DNA of 17,850 nt from an uncultured Eubacteriaceae bacterium (lineage in GTDB: Bacteria > Bacillota > Clostridia > Lachnospirales > CAG-274): assembly GCA_946534775.1 (NCBI GenBank), contig CAMNCZ010000002.1, positions 1-17,850 of the forward strand. The letters are read 5' to 3'. The translations under genes and the position numbers were made by a program. This document shows positions 1-7,412 of the stretch, piece after piece. A model generated the notes under the pieces. It made no database searches, was not told the DNA's origin, and saw only the letters and a program-made list of their open reading frames with translations. The first letter of the stretch is position 1. Each line of letters opens with the position of its first letter.

Positions 1-158
1 GTCTGTCTCCTCCCGCCGTTATCGCCGCACTTGGTATATTCGGAAATTTATTCGGTTTGTGGGGTATGGTATTTGCCGTTCCCGCCGCTGCTCTGTTAAA
101 AATATTCTTTACAGCAATTATTGATAAAATTGAAGAAAAAAAATTTGCAAAACAATAA
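1..158 (+). CDS. AI-2E family transporter (PerM/YdiK-like permease), C-terminal fragment
   Basis: This is the 3' end of a gene that begins outside the window. The reading frame starts at base 3, gives 51 residues and stops at TAA 156-158. The visible part reads LSPPAVIAALGIFG, then NLFGLWGMVFAVPAAALLK, then a charged tail ending KKFAKQ. A proline-led hydrophobic segment followed by G-x-x-G-M-x-x-A-V-P-x-x-A is the usual last membrane segment of AI-2E/PerM family permeases, which are multi-pass inner-membrane proteins of mostly unproven substrate. The lysine-rich tail fits a cytoplasmic C-terminus. Only the last membrane helix is visible, so the family call rests on this one signature. No clear rho-independent terminator follows: the palindrome at 161-184 has no T-tract on this strand. 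Confidence 0.72.
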   Translation, partial: LSPPAVIAALGIFGNLFGLWGMVFAVPAAALLKIFFTAIIDKIEEKKFAKQ

Positions 159-173
159 AATTTCTGTTATAAT
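144..173 (+). promoter_or_regulatory. Promoter of the FIST-GGDEF gene, overlapped by a perfect palindrome
   Basis: TTTGCA (144-149) and TATAAT (168-173) are 18 bases apart. A TG at 165-166 makes an extended -10 (TGtTATAAT). The -10 lies inside a perfect 9-bp inverted repeat: TTTCTGTTA 161-169 and TAACAGAAA 176-184, with a 6-base centre. No T-tract follows on this strand, so the repeat reads better as an operator than as a terminator. The position suggests repression by blocking polymerase. The regulator is not identifiable from the window. Confidence 0.6.
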
Positions 174-259
174 GGTAACAGAAAAGTAAAATATTGTGGA
201 GATATGTCAAAAATCACTATCGGTTATGATTTAAATTATGTGAAAGGTTGGGTGAATAT

Positions 260-2023
260 ATGCGGCAATTTTTATTCGGTGCAGGCAATGCAAGCGAATT
301 TCAAAACGGTATTTCAGATTTAAAAAATTATATTGATACTCATAATGTTTCATCTATGATTTTACATTTATACTGTGGATTGACAGATACAAAGCTTATT
401 GAAGACCGTGTAAACACCTTAACAAAAACTTTTCCCGATGCATCGCTTGCGGGTGTTGCATCAAACGGCGAGATAAAAGACGGAAAACTTTCACCCAGGG
501 ACATATTGGTATCGGCAATATTTTTTGAAAGTTCGACAGCCAAGGTTTATTCATACAACCACGCGGGCGCACGCACGGAGGATATAGGCACGGCAATAAA
601 GGAAACAGCAGCCGACACCCCCGATCTTTGTGCGATAGAGCTTCTTTTCCCCGGTTCTGTTATGAACTCGATGGGCGTTTTGAACAAAGTAAGTGAATGT
701 ATGCCGAATGTATGTATATTCGGCGGCTATCCTATCGGGCACGATATGGACAACGACAAGCCTTTTGTAGTTACCGAAAACGGTGTAGATCTTGATACGG
801 TAATAGCGATAATGTACTGCGGCAAAGACCTTTATGTCGATGCCGATAAAACCGCAGGCTGGGAAAAACTTGGCCACGCATTTACGATAACCAAAGCAGA
901 CGGACACAGGCTTGCCGAAGTTGACGGCACACCCGCGCTTGAAGTATACGAAAAATATTTGCAGATAACCCAGGCAGGTAATTTTACACGCGACACGGTA
1001 GAATTTCCGCTGCTTATAGTGGATAACGGCGAAGAAATACTGCGCCACGCTTACAGCTATTCGGAAGACGGCAGCATATATCTTTCGGGCAATGTTCACA
1101 CGGGACAAAAACTGTATCTAACCTACGGCAATCCGTCGGGTATATTTGAACAGGTAAACAAACGCTGTGCAGCTGTACGCGAGTTTGAACCCGAGGTTCT
1201 CTTCCTCTACTCCTGCGCCGCGCGCAAGGCTTTCTGGGGCGATGATATGGCCGGAAGAGAGATAGCGCCGTTTGGCGAACTCGGCAGCGCAACGGGTTTC
1301 TTTACGGGCGGAGAACTTATACGAATGTCCGACAGAGGCACGGTTTTTGAACATAATATCACCCTTTTGACTATCGCAATGCGCGAAGGCCAAAAGAAAG
1401 GACTTGTTCTGCCAAAAGCCAAAATAGACGACTCTATGCTTGTCGGCCAGGCATATCTTTTAAAGAGGCTTGCTCAGCTTGTTCAATCAACAAACGATGA
1501 ATTGCAGCGTATGAATGAACAGCTGCAATATATGGCGGTAACGGATGAACTGACAAACATATACAACCGCCGCGAGATAGAAAGGCGGATAAACTTTGCC
1601 CTTAAAAACGAATATCAATATGAAAACGGCATCGGCCTTATAATGGTTGATATAGACCATTTCAAAAAGGTAAACGACATTCTCGGTCACGATGTCGGCG
1701 ATATAGTTTTAAAATCTGTCGCAGATATATACAAGGAAAATATCGATACAAACCACGGCGAAGCAGTCGGCCGCTGGGGCGGCGAGGAATTTTTCCTGCT
1801 GCTCCCCAACAAAACGCTTGAAGAGACAGAAGAAAAAGCCGAGTGCATCCGTAAGGCAATTGAAGAGCACGATTTTAATAATATACGGCGCCTAACGGCA
1901 AGTTTCGGCGTAATACACAGCAGCTTTGACCAAGATAAAAAACGATTGTACATAAAAGTTGACGAAGCCTTGTATCAGGCAAAAGCACGCGGCAGAAACT
2001 GCGTAGTGGTCGCGGAAAAATAA
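260..2023 (+). CDS. Diguanylate cyclase with N-terminal FIST sensory domain
   Basis: A 587-residue soluble signalling protein predicted to make cyclic di-GMP from two GTP. Residues about 25-195 look like FIST_N (opening MRQFLFGAGNAS, with LAGVASNGEI around 63-72). About 215-365 look like FIST_C (GNPSGIFEQV near 290, FLYSCAARKAFWG near 315-327, FFTGGELIR near 347). FIST domains are intracellular sensors thought to bind small ligands such as amino acids. A short helical linker (about 395-427) leads to a GGDEF domain at about 427-587: TDELTNIYNRR, MVDIDHFKKVND and the active-site signature GGEEF at 507-511. The inhibitory I-site RxxD expected just before GGEEF is replaced by NHGE, so product inhibition at that site is unlikely. 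There is no EAL domain and no membrane segment. A TTG at 248 is in frame but has its AAAGG directly against it with no spacing; ATG 260 begins the typical FIST N-terminus and is preferred. It appears monocistronic. Confidence 0.88.
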   Translation: MRQFLFGAGNASEFQNGISDLKNYIDTHNVSSMILHLYCGLTDTKLIEDRVNTLTKTFPDASLAGVASNGEIKDGKLSPRDILVSAIFFESSTAKVYSYNHAGARTEDIGTAIKETAADTPDLCAIELLFPGSVMNSMGVLNKVSECMPNVCIFGGYPIGHDMDNDKPFVVTENGVDLDTVIAIMYCGKDLYVDADKTAGWEKLGHAFTITKADGHRLAEVDGTPALEVYEKYLQITQAGNFTRDTVEFPLLIVDNGEEILRHAYSYSEDGSIYLSGNVHTGQKLYLTYGNPSGIFEQVNKRCAAVREFEPEVLFLYSCAARKAFWGDDMAGREIAPFGELGSATGFFTGGELIRMSDRGTVFEHNITLLTIAMREGQKKGLVLPKAKIDDSMLVGQAYLLKRLAQLVQSTNDELQRMNEQLQYMAVTDELTNIYNRREIERRINFALKNEYQYENGIGLIMVDIDHFKKVNDILGHDVGDIVLKSVADIYKENIDTNHGEAVGRWGGEEFFLLLPNKTLEETEEKAECIRKAIEEHDFNNIRRLTASFGVIHSSFDQDKKRLYIKVDEALYQAKARGRNCVVVAEK

Positions 2024-2066
2024 TACACCAAAACAGTCAAAATAACGGGCATATAATGTTTATACG

Positions 2067-2117
2067 AAAATAACACTTGTAACAGGATAATTTCATACAA
2101 GTGTTATTTTTTATTTA
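2067..2117 (+). terminator. Rho-independent terminator after the FIST-GGDEF gene
   Basis: The arms AAAATAACACTTGTA (2067-2081) and TACAAGTGTTATTTT (2096-2110) are exact reverse complements (15 bp) around a 14-base loop. A T-rich run follows. This separates the cyclase transcript from the OPT operon. Confidence 0.85.
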
Positions 2118-2146
2118 GGAGAATAACAACAATTTTTTTGTAATCA

Positions 2147-2175
2147 TTGACATAAAACCATTTAAAATGTATAAT
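2147..2175 (+). promoter_or_regulatory. Consensus sigma-A promoter of the OPT-PqqD operon
   Basis: TTGACA (2147-2152) and TATAAT (2170-2175) are both perfect matches, 17 bases apart. They lie downstream of the terminator and 43 bases before the preferred start codon. An AT-rich, roughly symmetric stretch (GACATAT...ATATAGTC, 2178-2195) covers the likely transcription start, but it is too AT-rich to call an operator. Confidence 0.85.
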
Positions 2176-2218
2176 TAGACATATATTATATAGTCACAAA
2201 TGAAAGGACGTGAAAAAT

Positions 2219-4105
2219 ATGAACAACAAAGATGAATTTAAGCCATTTATCCCCGCAGACAAGGTTATCCCTGAATTTACGCCTGTATCTGTAATAATCG
2301 GTATTATACTTGCCGTGGTATTCGGCGCAGCAAATGCCTATTTAGGTCTGCGTGTCGGAATGACTATATCGGCCTCCATACCCGCAGCGGTAATCTCTAT
2401 GGGCATAATACGCGTTATTTTGCGCAGAGACTCAATACTTGAAAACAATATGGTGCAAACCCTTGGGTCGGCGGGTGAATCCCTTGCAGCGGGTGCCATT
2501 TTCACCATACCCGCACTTTTTATGTGGGCAAAAGAAAGCGATGCAATAAGCACCCCGGGCTTTTTGCAGATAACAGTCATAGCACTTTGCGGCGGCATAC
2601 TCGGTGTACTGTTTATGGTTCCGCTGCGCACGGCGCTTATAGTTGAAGAACACGGCGTTCTGCCCTTCCCCGAAGGCACTGCTTGCGCAGACGTTCTGCT
2701 TGCGGGTGAAGAAGGCGGTGAAAAATCAAAACTTGTTTTTTCGGGTCTCGGTATAGCTTCCGTATACAAGTTTATTGCAGACGGTCTTTGCCTTTTTCCA
2801 TCGGAGATACACTGGGAAACCGCACCGCTGCACACAGGCTTCGGTCTTGACGTTTTGCCCGCACTTTCGGGCGTGGGCTTTATCTGCGGCAAAGAAATCG
2901 CTTCGTATATGTTTGCAGGCGGCATACTCGGTTGGTTTGTTCTTATACCGCTTATAATCATTTTCGGCGGCAGTGATATTGTTGCTCCCGCAAGTATCGC
3001 TGTTTCGGAAATGTCATCAACCACAATGTGGAGTACCTATATACGCTATATAGGCGCCGGTGCGGTTGCCGCGGGCGGTATAATAAGCCTTGTAAAATCT
3101 CTGCCCACTATTGTAAAAACCTTTAAAAAAGCACTTGGCGGTTTTGGACACAAGGAAGAACAGGTTTTAAGAACAAATACCGATCTTCCCTTTAAGTTCG
3201 TTGTTCCCGCAGTTATCTTTATTGCGGTTTTAATATGGCTTTTGCCTATAATACCCATTAATTTTATCGGCGCACTGCTTATTGTTGTATTCGGTTTCTT
3301 TTTTGCAACGGTCTCTTCAAGAATGGTAGGCCTTGTCGGCTCGTCAAATAACCCCGTTTCGGGTATGGCTATTGCAACTTTGCTTGCCACAACAGCTATT
3401 TTCAAGGCAGCGGGAAACACCGGCGCAAAAGGTATGGTCTCTGCAATAAGCGTAGGTACAATTATATGTATAATCTCGGCTATGGCAGGCGATACATCTC
3501 AGGATCTTAAAACGGGATATATAGTAGGCGCAACACCCATAAAACAACAGATAGGCGAACTTATAGGCGCAGTTGCGGCGGCCCTTGCCATATCCGGTGT
3601 TATGTATCTTTTGGATGCAGCCTGGGGCTTTGGCGGAAGCGAACTTCCCGCACCGCAGGCAGCACTTATGAAACTGGTAATTGAAGGCGTTATGGGCGGT
3701 ACACTGCCCTGGAGTCTTGTTTTTGCAGGTATATTTATTGCCGTAATTATCGAAGTGCTCGGTCTCCCCGTTTTACCGATAGCAATAGGTCTTTACCTTC
3801 CTATCCACCTTTCCGTACCGATTTTTATGGGCGGAATTATAAGGGAGATCTTTGACAGAAAAAATAATACCGCCGCTGCGGATCAGGGTGTGCTTTTCAG
3901 CTCGGGTCTTATTGCGGGTGAAGGTCTTGTGGGCATATTACTTGCAGTACTGGCCATCACAAAGGTAAACGGAAAAAGCATAGGCGAGATGATAAATCTC
4001 GGTGCACCGCTTGGCAACTTTGGCGGTCTTATATTCTTTATAGGCATACTTGCCGCAACATATTATTTTTCCGTAAAAAAATTCGATAAACAAAAACGTA
4101 AATAA
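2219..4105 (+). CDS. OPT family oligopeptide transporter
   Basis: A 628-residue polytopic inner-membrane protein of the OPT superfamily, a group of secondary transporters that move small peptides, peptide-like molecules or metal chelates, usually proton-coupled. The N-terminal part is the family signature: EFTPVSVIIGIILAVVFGAA, then NAYLGLRVGMTISASIPAAV, then NNMVQTLGSAGESLAAGAIF. ALIVEEHGVLPFPEGTACAD, the usual loop motif, lies near residues 140-160. A late segment with TSQDLKTGYIVGATPIKQQ is also characteristic. Many hydrophobic stretches of about 20 residues cover the rest, and the length is normal for the prokaryotic OPT group. A GTG at 2210 is in frame, but the AAAGGA Shine-Dalgarno (2203-2208) nearly abuts it and is better spaced for ATG 2219. 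The stop is one base before the PqqD-like gene, implying translational coupling. The substrate cannot be read from sequence. Confidence 0.93.
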   Translation: MNNKDEFKPFIPADKVIPEFTPVSVIIGIILAVVFGAANAYLGLRVGMTISASIPAAVISMGIIRVILRRDSILENNMVQTLGSAGESLAAGAIFTIPALFMWAKESDAISTPGFLQITVIALCGGILGVLFMVPLRTALIVEEHGVLPFPEGTACADVLLAGEEGGEKSKLVFSGLGIASVYKFIADGLCLFPSEIHWETAPLHTGFGLDVLPALSGVGFICGKEIASYMFAGGILGWFVLIPLIIIFGGSDIVAPASIAVSEMSSTTMWSTYIRYIGAGAVAAGGIISLVKSLPTIVKTFKKALGGFGHKEEQVLRTNTDLPFKFVVPAVIFIAVLIWLLPIIPINFIGALLIVVFGFFFATVSSRMVGLVGSSNNPVSGMAIATLLATTAIFKAAGNTGAKGMVSAISVGTIICIISAMAGDTSQDLKTGYIVGATPIKQQIGELIGAVAAALAISGVMYLLDAAWGFGGSELPAPQAALMKLVIEGVMGGTLPWSLVFAGIFIAVIIEVLGLPVLPIAIGLYLPIHLSVPIFMGGIIREIFDRKNNTAAADQGVLFSSGLIAGEGLVGILLAVLAITKVNGKSIGEMINLGAPLGNFGGLIFFIGILAATYYFSVKKFDKQKRK

Positions 4106-4106
4106 A

Positions 4107-4460
4107 ATGAAAGATAAAAAAGTTATTTCAAAAAACTATCTGGATATTGTATTTGTTCCATCAAGTGAACTGAAATACCACAAAGGCGACGACGGCTTTA
4201 CGGTACTGGATATTGAACATAAAGGTTTTTTCAACAAAATCGCGCAAAAGTTATTTAAAAAGCCGCGTTTCAGCCATATAAAAACAGATGTGTACGGCAC
4301 TGCCCTCTGGGAATGTCTTGACGGTAAAAATACGGTAAATGATGTTATAAATACAATGAAAGACACTTTTCCCGATGAAAAAGAAAAAATGCTTGACAGA
4401 TGTATACATTTTTTGTATGTACTTGAAAGGAATAAATTTATAAGAAGGATCGATCGATAA
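4107..4460 (+). CDS. PqqD-like protein (RiPP recognition element fold)
   Basis: A 117-residue soluble protein resembling the PqqD family. That fold is a small winged helix that binds leader peptides and presents them to partner enzymes during peptide natural-product maturation. Visible features are an N-terminal strand region (NYLDIVFVPSSELKY), then KKPRFSHIKTDVYGTALWECL and DGKNTVNDVINTMKDTF. The G-x-x-x-W-x-x-x-D-G-K pattern followed by an amphipathic helix is the PqqD hallmark. The C-terminus (FLYVLERNKFIRRIDR) matches the closing helix-strand of the fold. There is no signal peptide or membrane segment. The gene begins one base after the OPT stop and has no good Shine-Dalgarno of its own, so it is probably translated by coupling. 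No radical-SAM enzyme, precursor peptide or protease is nearby, so its partner is most likely the transporter itself. That role is inference. Confidence 0.8.
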   Translation: MKDKKVISKNYLDIVFVPSSELKYHKGDDGFTVLDIEHKGFFNKIAQKLFKKPRFSHIKTDVYGTALWECLDGKNTVNDVINTMKDTFPDEKEKMLDRCIHFLYVLERNKFIRRIDR

Positions 4461-4479
4461 AATATCAACAATATCCGAT

Positions 4480-4530
4480 AAAAAGGGATGTCACAAACAG
4501 CAGCCACTGTTTACGACATCCCTTTTAATT
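4480..4530. terminator. Bidirectional terminator between the OPT-PqqD and ybaK operons
   Basis: AAAAGGGATGTC (4481-4492) pairs with GACATCCCTTTT (4515-4526). Inside it AAACAG (4495-4500) pairs with CTGTTT (4507-4512) around a 6-base loop. The two helices are separated by a symmetric AC/AC internal loop. T-rich runs lie on both exits (TTTTAATTTT on plus, TTTTTATC on minus), so it can serve both converging operons. Confidence 0.88.
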
Positions 4531-4539
4531 TTAAATGGT

Positions 4540-5001
4540 TCATTTGCAAATATCCACCCATTCGGTGCAGCCCGAATATTTTTCCATTTCTTCAATATTC
4601 AGTTCTATTGCACTGTTGCTGCTGCCGCAGGCGGGAAATACGGTTTTAAACCTTTTCAGCGACTCGTCAAGATACACCTTAACACCGTCATTTATGCCAA
4701 AGGGGCACACCCCTCCGACACCGTGGCCGATAAGCGGTTCAACCTCGTCAAATTTAAGCATCTTCGCCTTTGCGCCGAATTTTGCCTTGTACTTTGCGTT
4801 GTCTATTTTGACATCACCCGCCGCAACTATCATTATGGGTGTATCATCAAGCATAAATGTAAGACTTTTGGCAATACGGCAGGGCTCGCAGTTCAATGCC
4901 TGCGCCGCAAGCTCCACCGTTGCACTTGAAACATCAAATTCCAGCACCTTGTCTTCCATATCAAATTTTTTAAAATACTGTTTAACTTTTTCAATAGACA
5001 T
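4540..5001 (-). CDS. YbaK/EbsC family protein (aminoacyl-tRNA deacylase-like)
   Basis: A 153-residue protein of the YbaK/ProX editing family. These free-standing domains hydrolyse mischarged aminoacyl-tRNA such as Cys-tRNA(Pro) or Ala-tRNA(Pro). The N-terminal helix-strand region ends with EPCRIAKSLTF, where K45 corresponds to the conserved catalytic-region lysine. GHGVGGVCPFG (92-102) is the family's glycine-rich substrate loop, and ACGSSNSAIELN (124-135) matches the closing motif. The length is normal. It is the last gene of the minus-strand operon and starts 15 bases after the ychF stop, with AAAAGG upstream. Which mischarged tRNA it edits is not evident. Many annotations of such paralogues stop at the family name. 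Confidence 0.87.
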   Translation of the reverse strand: MSIEKVKQYFKKFDMEDKVLEFDVSSATVELAAQALNCEPCRIAKSLTFMLDDTPIMIVAAGDVKIDNAKYKAKFGAKAKMLKFDEVEPLIGHGVGGVCPFGINDGVKVYLDESLKRFKTVFPACGSSNSAIELNIEEMEKYSGCTEWVDICK

Positions 5002-5016
5002 ACTATCAACCTTTTA

Positions 5017-6114
5017 TTATACATTAAATCTGAATAAGATAACATCGCCGTCTTTAACGACATATTCCTTACCCTCGCTGCGGTATACACCTGCTTCTTT
5101 TGCGGCAGCGATACTGCCAAGGCGTACCAGATCATCATAAGTAACAACTTCCGCACGGATAAAGCCGCGTTCAAAATCGCTGTGTATCTTGCCCGCTGCC
5201 TGAGGTGCCTTTGTTCCCTTTGTTATGGTCCACGCGCGTACCTCGGTAACACCCGCGGTCAGATAGCTGATAAGGCCCAATAAATCATAACTTGCGGTAA
5301 TAAGACGGTCAAGACCGCCGCTTTCACAGCCAAGGTCTTTAAGAAATTCAAGTTTTTCGTCTTCTTCAAGTTCTGCTATCTCTTCTTCTATTTTAGCGCA
5401 GACAACAAAAACGCCGCTGCCCTGCTCTGCCGCAAGCTCACGCACTTTTTTAACATAAGGATTGCTCTTTCCGTCATCTGCAAGGTCGTCTTCCGCAACA
5501 TTTGCCGCAAAAAGCACTTTCTTGTATGTAAGAAGAGTCAGACTTTGAACAAAAGCCTCCTCATCGGGGTCGTCAAAGCTGAGTGTAGATGCACATTTCC
5601 CCTGTTCAAGTACAGCGTATATTCTCTTTAAGATCTCCAGTTCCTTTGCAAGCGATTTATCGTTTACCGCCTGTTTCTGCGTTTTTGCTATACGGCGTTC
5701 AAGCACTTCCATATCGGCAAAAATAAGCTCAAGGTTGATAGTTTCAATATCGCGGATAGGATCGACACTTGCATCAACGTGTACTACATTTGTATCCTCA
5801 AAACAGCGTACAACGTGAACTATAGCATCAACTTCACGGATATGTGAAAGGAATTTGTTGCCGAGACCCTCGCCCTTGCTTGCGCCCTTTACAAGGCCCG
5901 CAATATCCACAAATTCTATTACCGCAGGGGTTATTTTCTGCGTTTCGTACATTTTGCCCAGCACATCAAGGCGCTTATCGGGCACGGGAACTATGCCGAC
6001 GTTTGGGTCGATAGTACAAAACGGGTAGTTTGCAGACTCCGCTCCGCCGCCCGCAAGTGAGTTAAAAAGTGTGCTTTTGCCTACGTTAGGCAGACCAACT
6101 ATACCAAGTTTCAT
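5017..6114 (-). CDS. ychF: Redox-regulated ribosome-binding ATPase YchF
   Basis: A 365-residue cytoplasmic P-loop NTPase of the Obg family, called OLA1 in eukaryotes, which associates with ribosomes and prefers ATP. The P-loop is GLPNVGKST (7-15). The switch II region is [17 protein letters not shown] (70-86). The G4 position is NVAE (205-208) instead of NKxD, the change that gives the family ATP specificity. A coiled-coil region (about 125-200) precedes a C-terminal TGS domain (about 280-365) ending in the typical [10 protein letters not shown]. The start is supported by GGAGG inside the end of dapB, about ten bases upstream. The gene begins two bases after the dapB stop, so the pair is translationally linked. 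Confidence 0.97.
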   Translation of the reverse strand: MKLGIVGLPNVGKSTLFNSLAGGGAESANYPFCTIDPNVGIVPVPDKRLDVLGKMYETQKITPAVIEFVDIAGLVKGASKGEGLGNKFLSHIREVDAIVHVVRCFEDTNVVHVDASVDPIRDIETINLELIFADMEVLERRIAKTQKQAVNDKSLAKELEILKRIYAVLEQGKCASTLSFDDPDEEAFVQSLTLLTYKKVLFAANVAEDDLADDGKSNPYVKKVRELAAEQGSGVFVVCAKIEEEIAELEEDEKLEFLKDLGCESGGLDRLITASYDLLGLISYLTAGVTEVRAWTITKGTKAPQAAGKIHSDFERGFIRAEVVTYDDLVRLGSIAAAKEAGVYRSEGKEYVVKDGDVILFRFNV

Positions 6115-6116
6115 TA

Positions 6117-6875
6117 TTAAATTTCCTCCATTACACTCTGCATATCATATTTTCCCGCAGGCTTTCCCGCAATGAATTTTGCCGCCTTTACCGCACCTAC
6201 TGCAAAAACCTCTTTGCTGTAAGCCGAATGTTTAAATTCAATTACCTCGTCTTTGCCTGCAAAGATAACTTCGTGATCGCCCACTATCGTACCGCCGCGC
6301 ACTGCCGAAAGCCCAAGCTGATTTCTTGTACGTTTCTCGCGTACCTGCGAACGGTCGTATACATATTCAAGTTTATTGTCAACGCCCTCGTTTACGGCAT
6401 CGGCAAGCATAAGCGCGGTACCGCTGGGTGCATCTATTTTCTGATTGTGATGTCTTTCGACTATCTCTATATCAAAACCGTTTTCATAAAGCACATCCGA
6501 ATATTTTTTCAGAAGACTGGCTATAAGATTGATGCCGACACTCATATTTGCGGATTTGAACACAGGGATCACCTTAGATGCCTCTTCCATCATTTTAAGC
6601 GTTTCATCCGAAAGACCCGTTGTGCAAATTACTGCGGGAAGCTTCTTATCAAGCGCATATTCTATAACTGCGGGCACAGCCTTTGCAGTGGAAAAATCGA
6701 TAATTACATCAGCCTTTATATCGCAGTCGTTAATGTTTGTATAAGTGGGGAAAGTCGCATTGCAGGCGGTTATGTCAATGCCTGCGGCTATCTCCGCAGC
6801 CGGGTCGTTTTTGACCAGATCGCATATAACCTTTCCCATTTTGCCGTTACAGCCGTGCATAATAATTTTTGTCAT
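6117..6875 (-). CDS. dapB: 4-hydroxy-tetrahydrodipicolinate reductase
   Basis: A 252-residue cytoplasmic enzyme that reduces 4-hydroxy-tetrahydrodipicolinate with NAD(P)H, the second dedicated step of diaminopimelate and lysine synthesis. The N-terminal Rossmann motif is HGCNGKMGK (7-15). Substrate and catalytic residues are H142-H143, K146 and DAPSGT (148-153). VRGGTIVGDHEV (192-203) is also typical. The open frame extends 16 codons further upstream, but MTKIIMHGCNG is the normal N-terminus and has GGAG eight bases before it, so ATG 6873-6875 is chosen. It is the second gene of the minus-strand operon, 19 bases after the DUF4279-like gene and two bases before ychF. dapA and asd lie nearby but in a separate, lysine-regulated transcript. 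Confidence 0.97.
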   Translation of the reverse strand: MTKIIMHGCNGKMGKVICDLVKNDPAAEIAAGIDITACNATFPTYTNINDCDIKADVIIDFSTAKAVPAVIEYALDKKLPAVICTTGLSDETLKMMEEASKVIPVFKSANMSVGINLIASLLKKYSDVLYENGFDIEIVERHHNQKIDAPSGTALMLADAVNEGVDNKLEYVYDRSQVREKRTRNQLGLSAVRGGTIVGDHEVIFAGKDEVIEFKHSAYSKEVFAVGAVKAAKFIAGKPAGKYDMQSVMEEI

Positions 6876-6894
6876 TTGTATTGCTCCTATCTTT

Positions 6895-7284
6895 TTAATA
6901 AATATCAAAACCGATCTCGGCATTGATGCTATTTAAAAATTTTACATTTTCCTTTGTTAAAAATATTTCCGGGTATCCGTCTTTGTCCTCTTCTATAACT
7001 ACGGTAAAAACCGCATCCATATCGTATTTTCTGCAAAGCCCTATTATTGAGGTCTCTTTGCCTTTAATAACAGCCTGCATTTTGTCAATCATACCCGAAA
7101 CGCTACGGCAATTTCCCTTTATATCAAAACTCCATTCGTTTGCCGCAACTCCGGCTTTGACAGACTGTAAGGGAAACTCCGTTTTTCGCCTTGTACGGCA
7201 GCCCGCTATTTCAAGTGCCTTTGTCATTTCATCAAAATCAACAAAATCATTTTGAGTAGACAAAACAAAGATAATTTTTATCAT
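6895..7284 (-). CDS. DUF4279-like hypothetical protein
   Basis: A 129-residue soluble protein of unknown function and first gene of the operon with dapB, ychF and ybaK. The pattern resembles the DUF4279 family: an N-terminal strand (MIKIIFVLST), a short helix (DFDEMTKALEIAG), a basic segment (CRTRRKTEFPLQ), a central NEWSFDI motif, a helix (MIDKMQAVIKGKE) and the closing LNSINAEIGFDIY. DUF4279 proteins often end in a D-I-Y-like sequence. There is no signal peptide or membrane helix. The start is supported by AAGGAGAAG just upstream. Family assignment is by recognised pattern only. No biochemical role is known, and its position does not reveal one. Confidence 0.68.
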   Translation of the reverse strand: MIKIIFVLSTQNDFVDFDEMTKALEIAGCRTRRKTEFPLQSVKAGVAANEWSFDIKGNCRSVSGMIDKMQAVIKGKETSIIGLCRKYDMDAVFTVVIEEDKDGYPEIFLTKENVKFLNSINAEIGFDIY

Positions 7285-7324
7285 ACTTCTCCTTTTAGAG
7301 GTGTCCTTTATAACAACAATGTTT

Positions 7325-7353
7325 ATTATATCATTTTTTCATACAATTTACAA
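7325..7353 (-). promoter_or_regulatory. Promoter of the DUF4279-dapB-ychF-ybaK operon
   Basis: Read on the minus strand, TTGTAA (7348-7353) is followed after 17 bases by TATAAT (7325-7330). A TG one base upstream of the -10 makes it an extended -10. It lies about 40 bases before the DUF4279-like start codon. No lysine riboswitch or obvious operator is seen here, unlike in front of asd. Confidence 0.72.
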
Positions 7354-7412
7354 CATAAAATATTTTGTAAATGACAATTTAATTTTGGGCAGCAGGCTGA
7401 GTACAATATAAT

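Noticed and set aside
551..1108. 185-codon minus-strand ORF inside the FIST-GGDEF gene
   Set aside because: It is antisense to a well-supported domain protein, has a Cys/Tyr/Val-rich composition without family features, and has no ribosome binding site or promoter.
2178..2195. AT-rich near-palindrome at the OPT transcription start
   Set aside because: The arms match only with a bulge and consist almost wholly of alternating A and T, which is expected by chance in this region.
2338..3024. 228-codon minus-strand ORF inside the OPT gene
   Set aside because: Its Ser/Pro/Ile-rich composition is typical of the reverse frame of a membrane protein. The OPT signatures on the plus strand are unambiguous.
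4535..5140. 201-codon plus-strand ORF across ybaK and the end of ychF
   Set aside because: It runs antisense through two recognised genes and their junction. Its low-complexity Ser/Thr/Leu composition marks it as a shadow.
6228..6926. 232-codon plus-strand ORF antisense to dapB
   Set aside because: dapB has all catalytic motifs on the other strand. This frame is Cys/Phe/His-rich and resembles no family.
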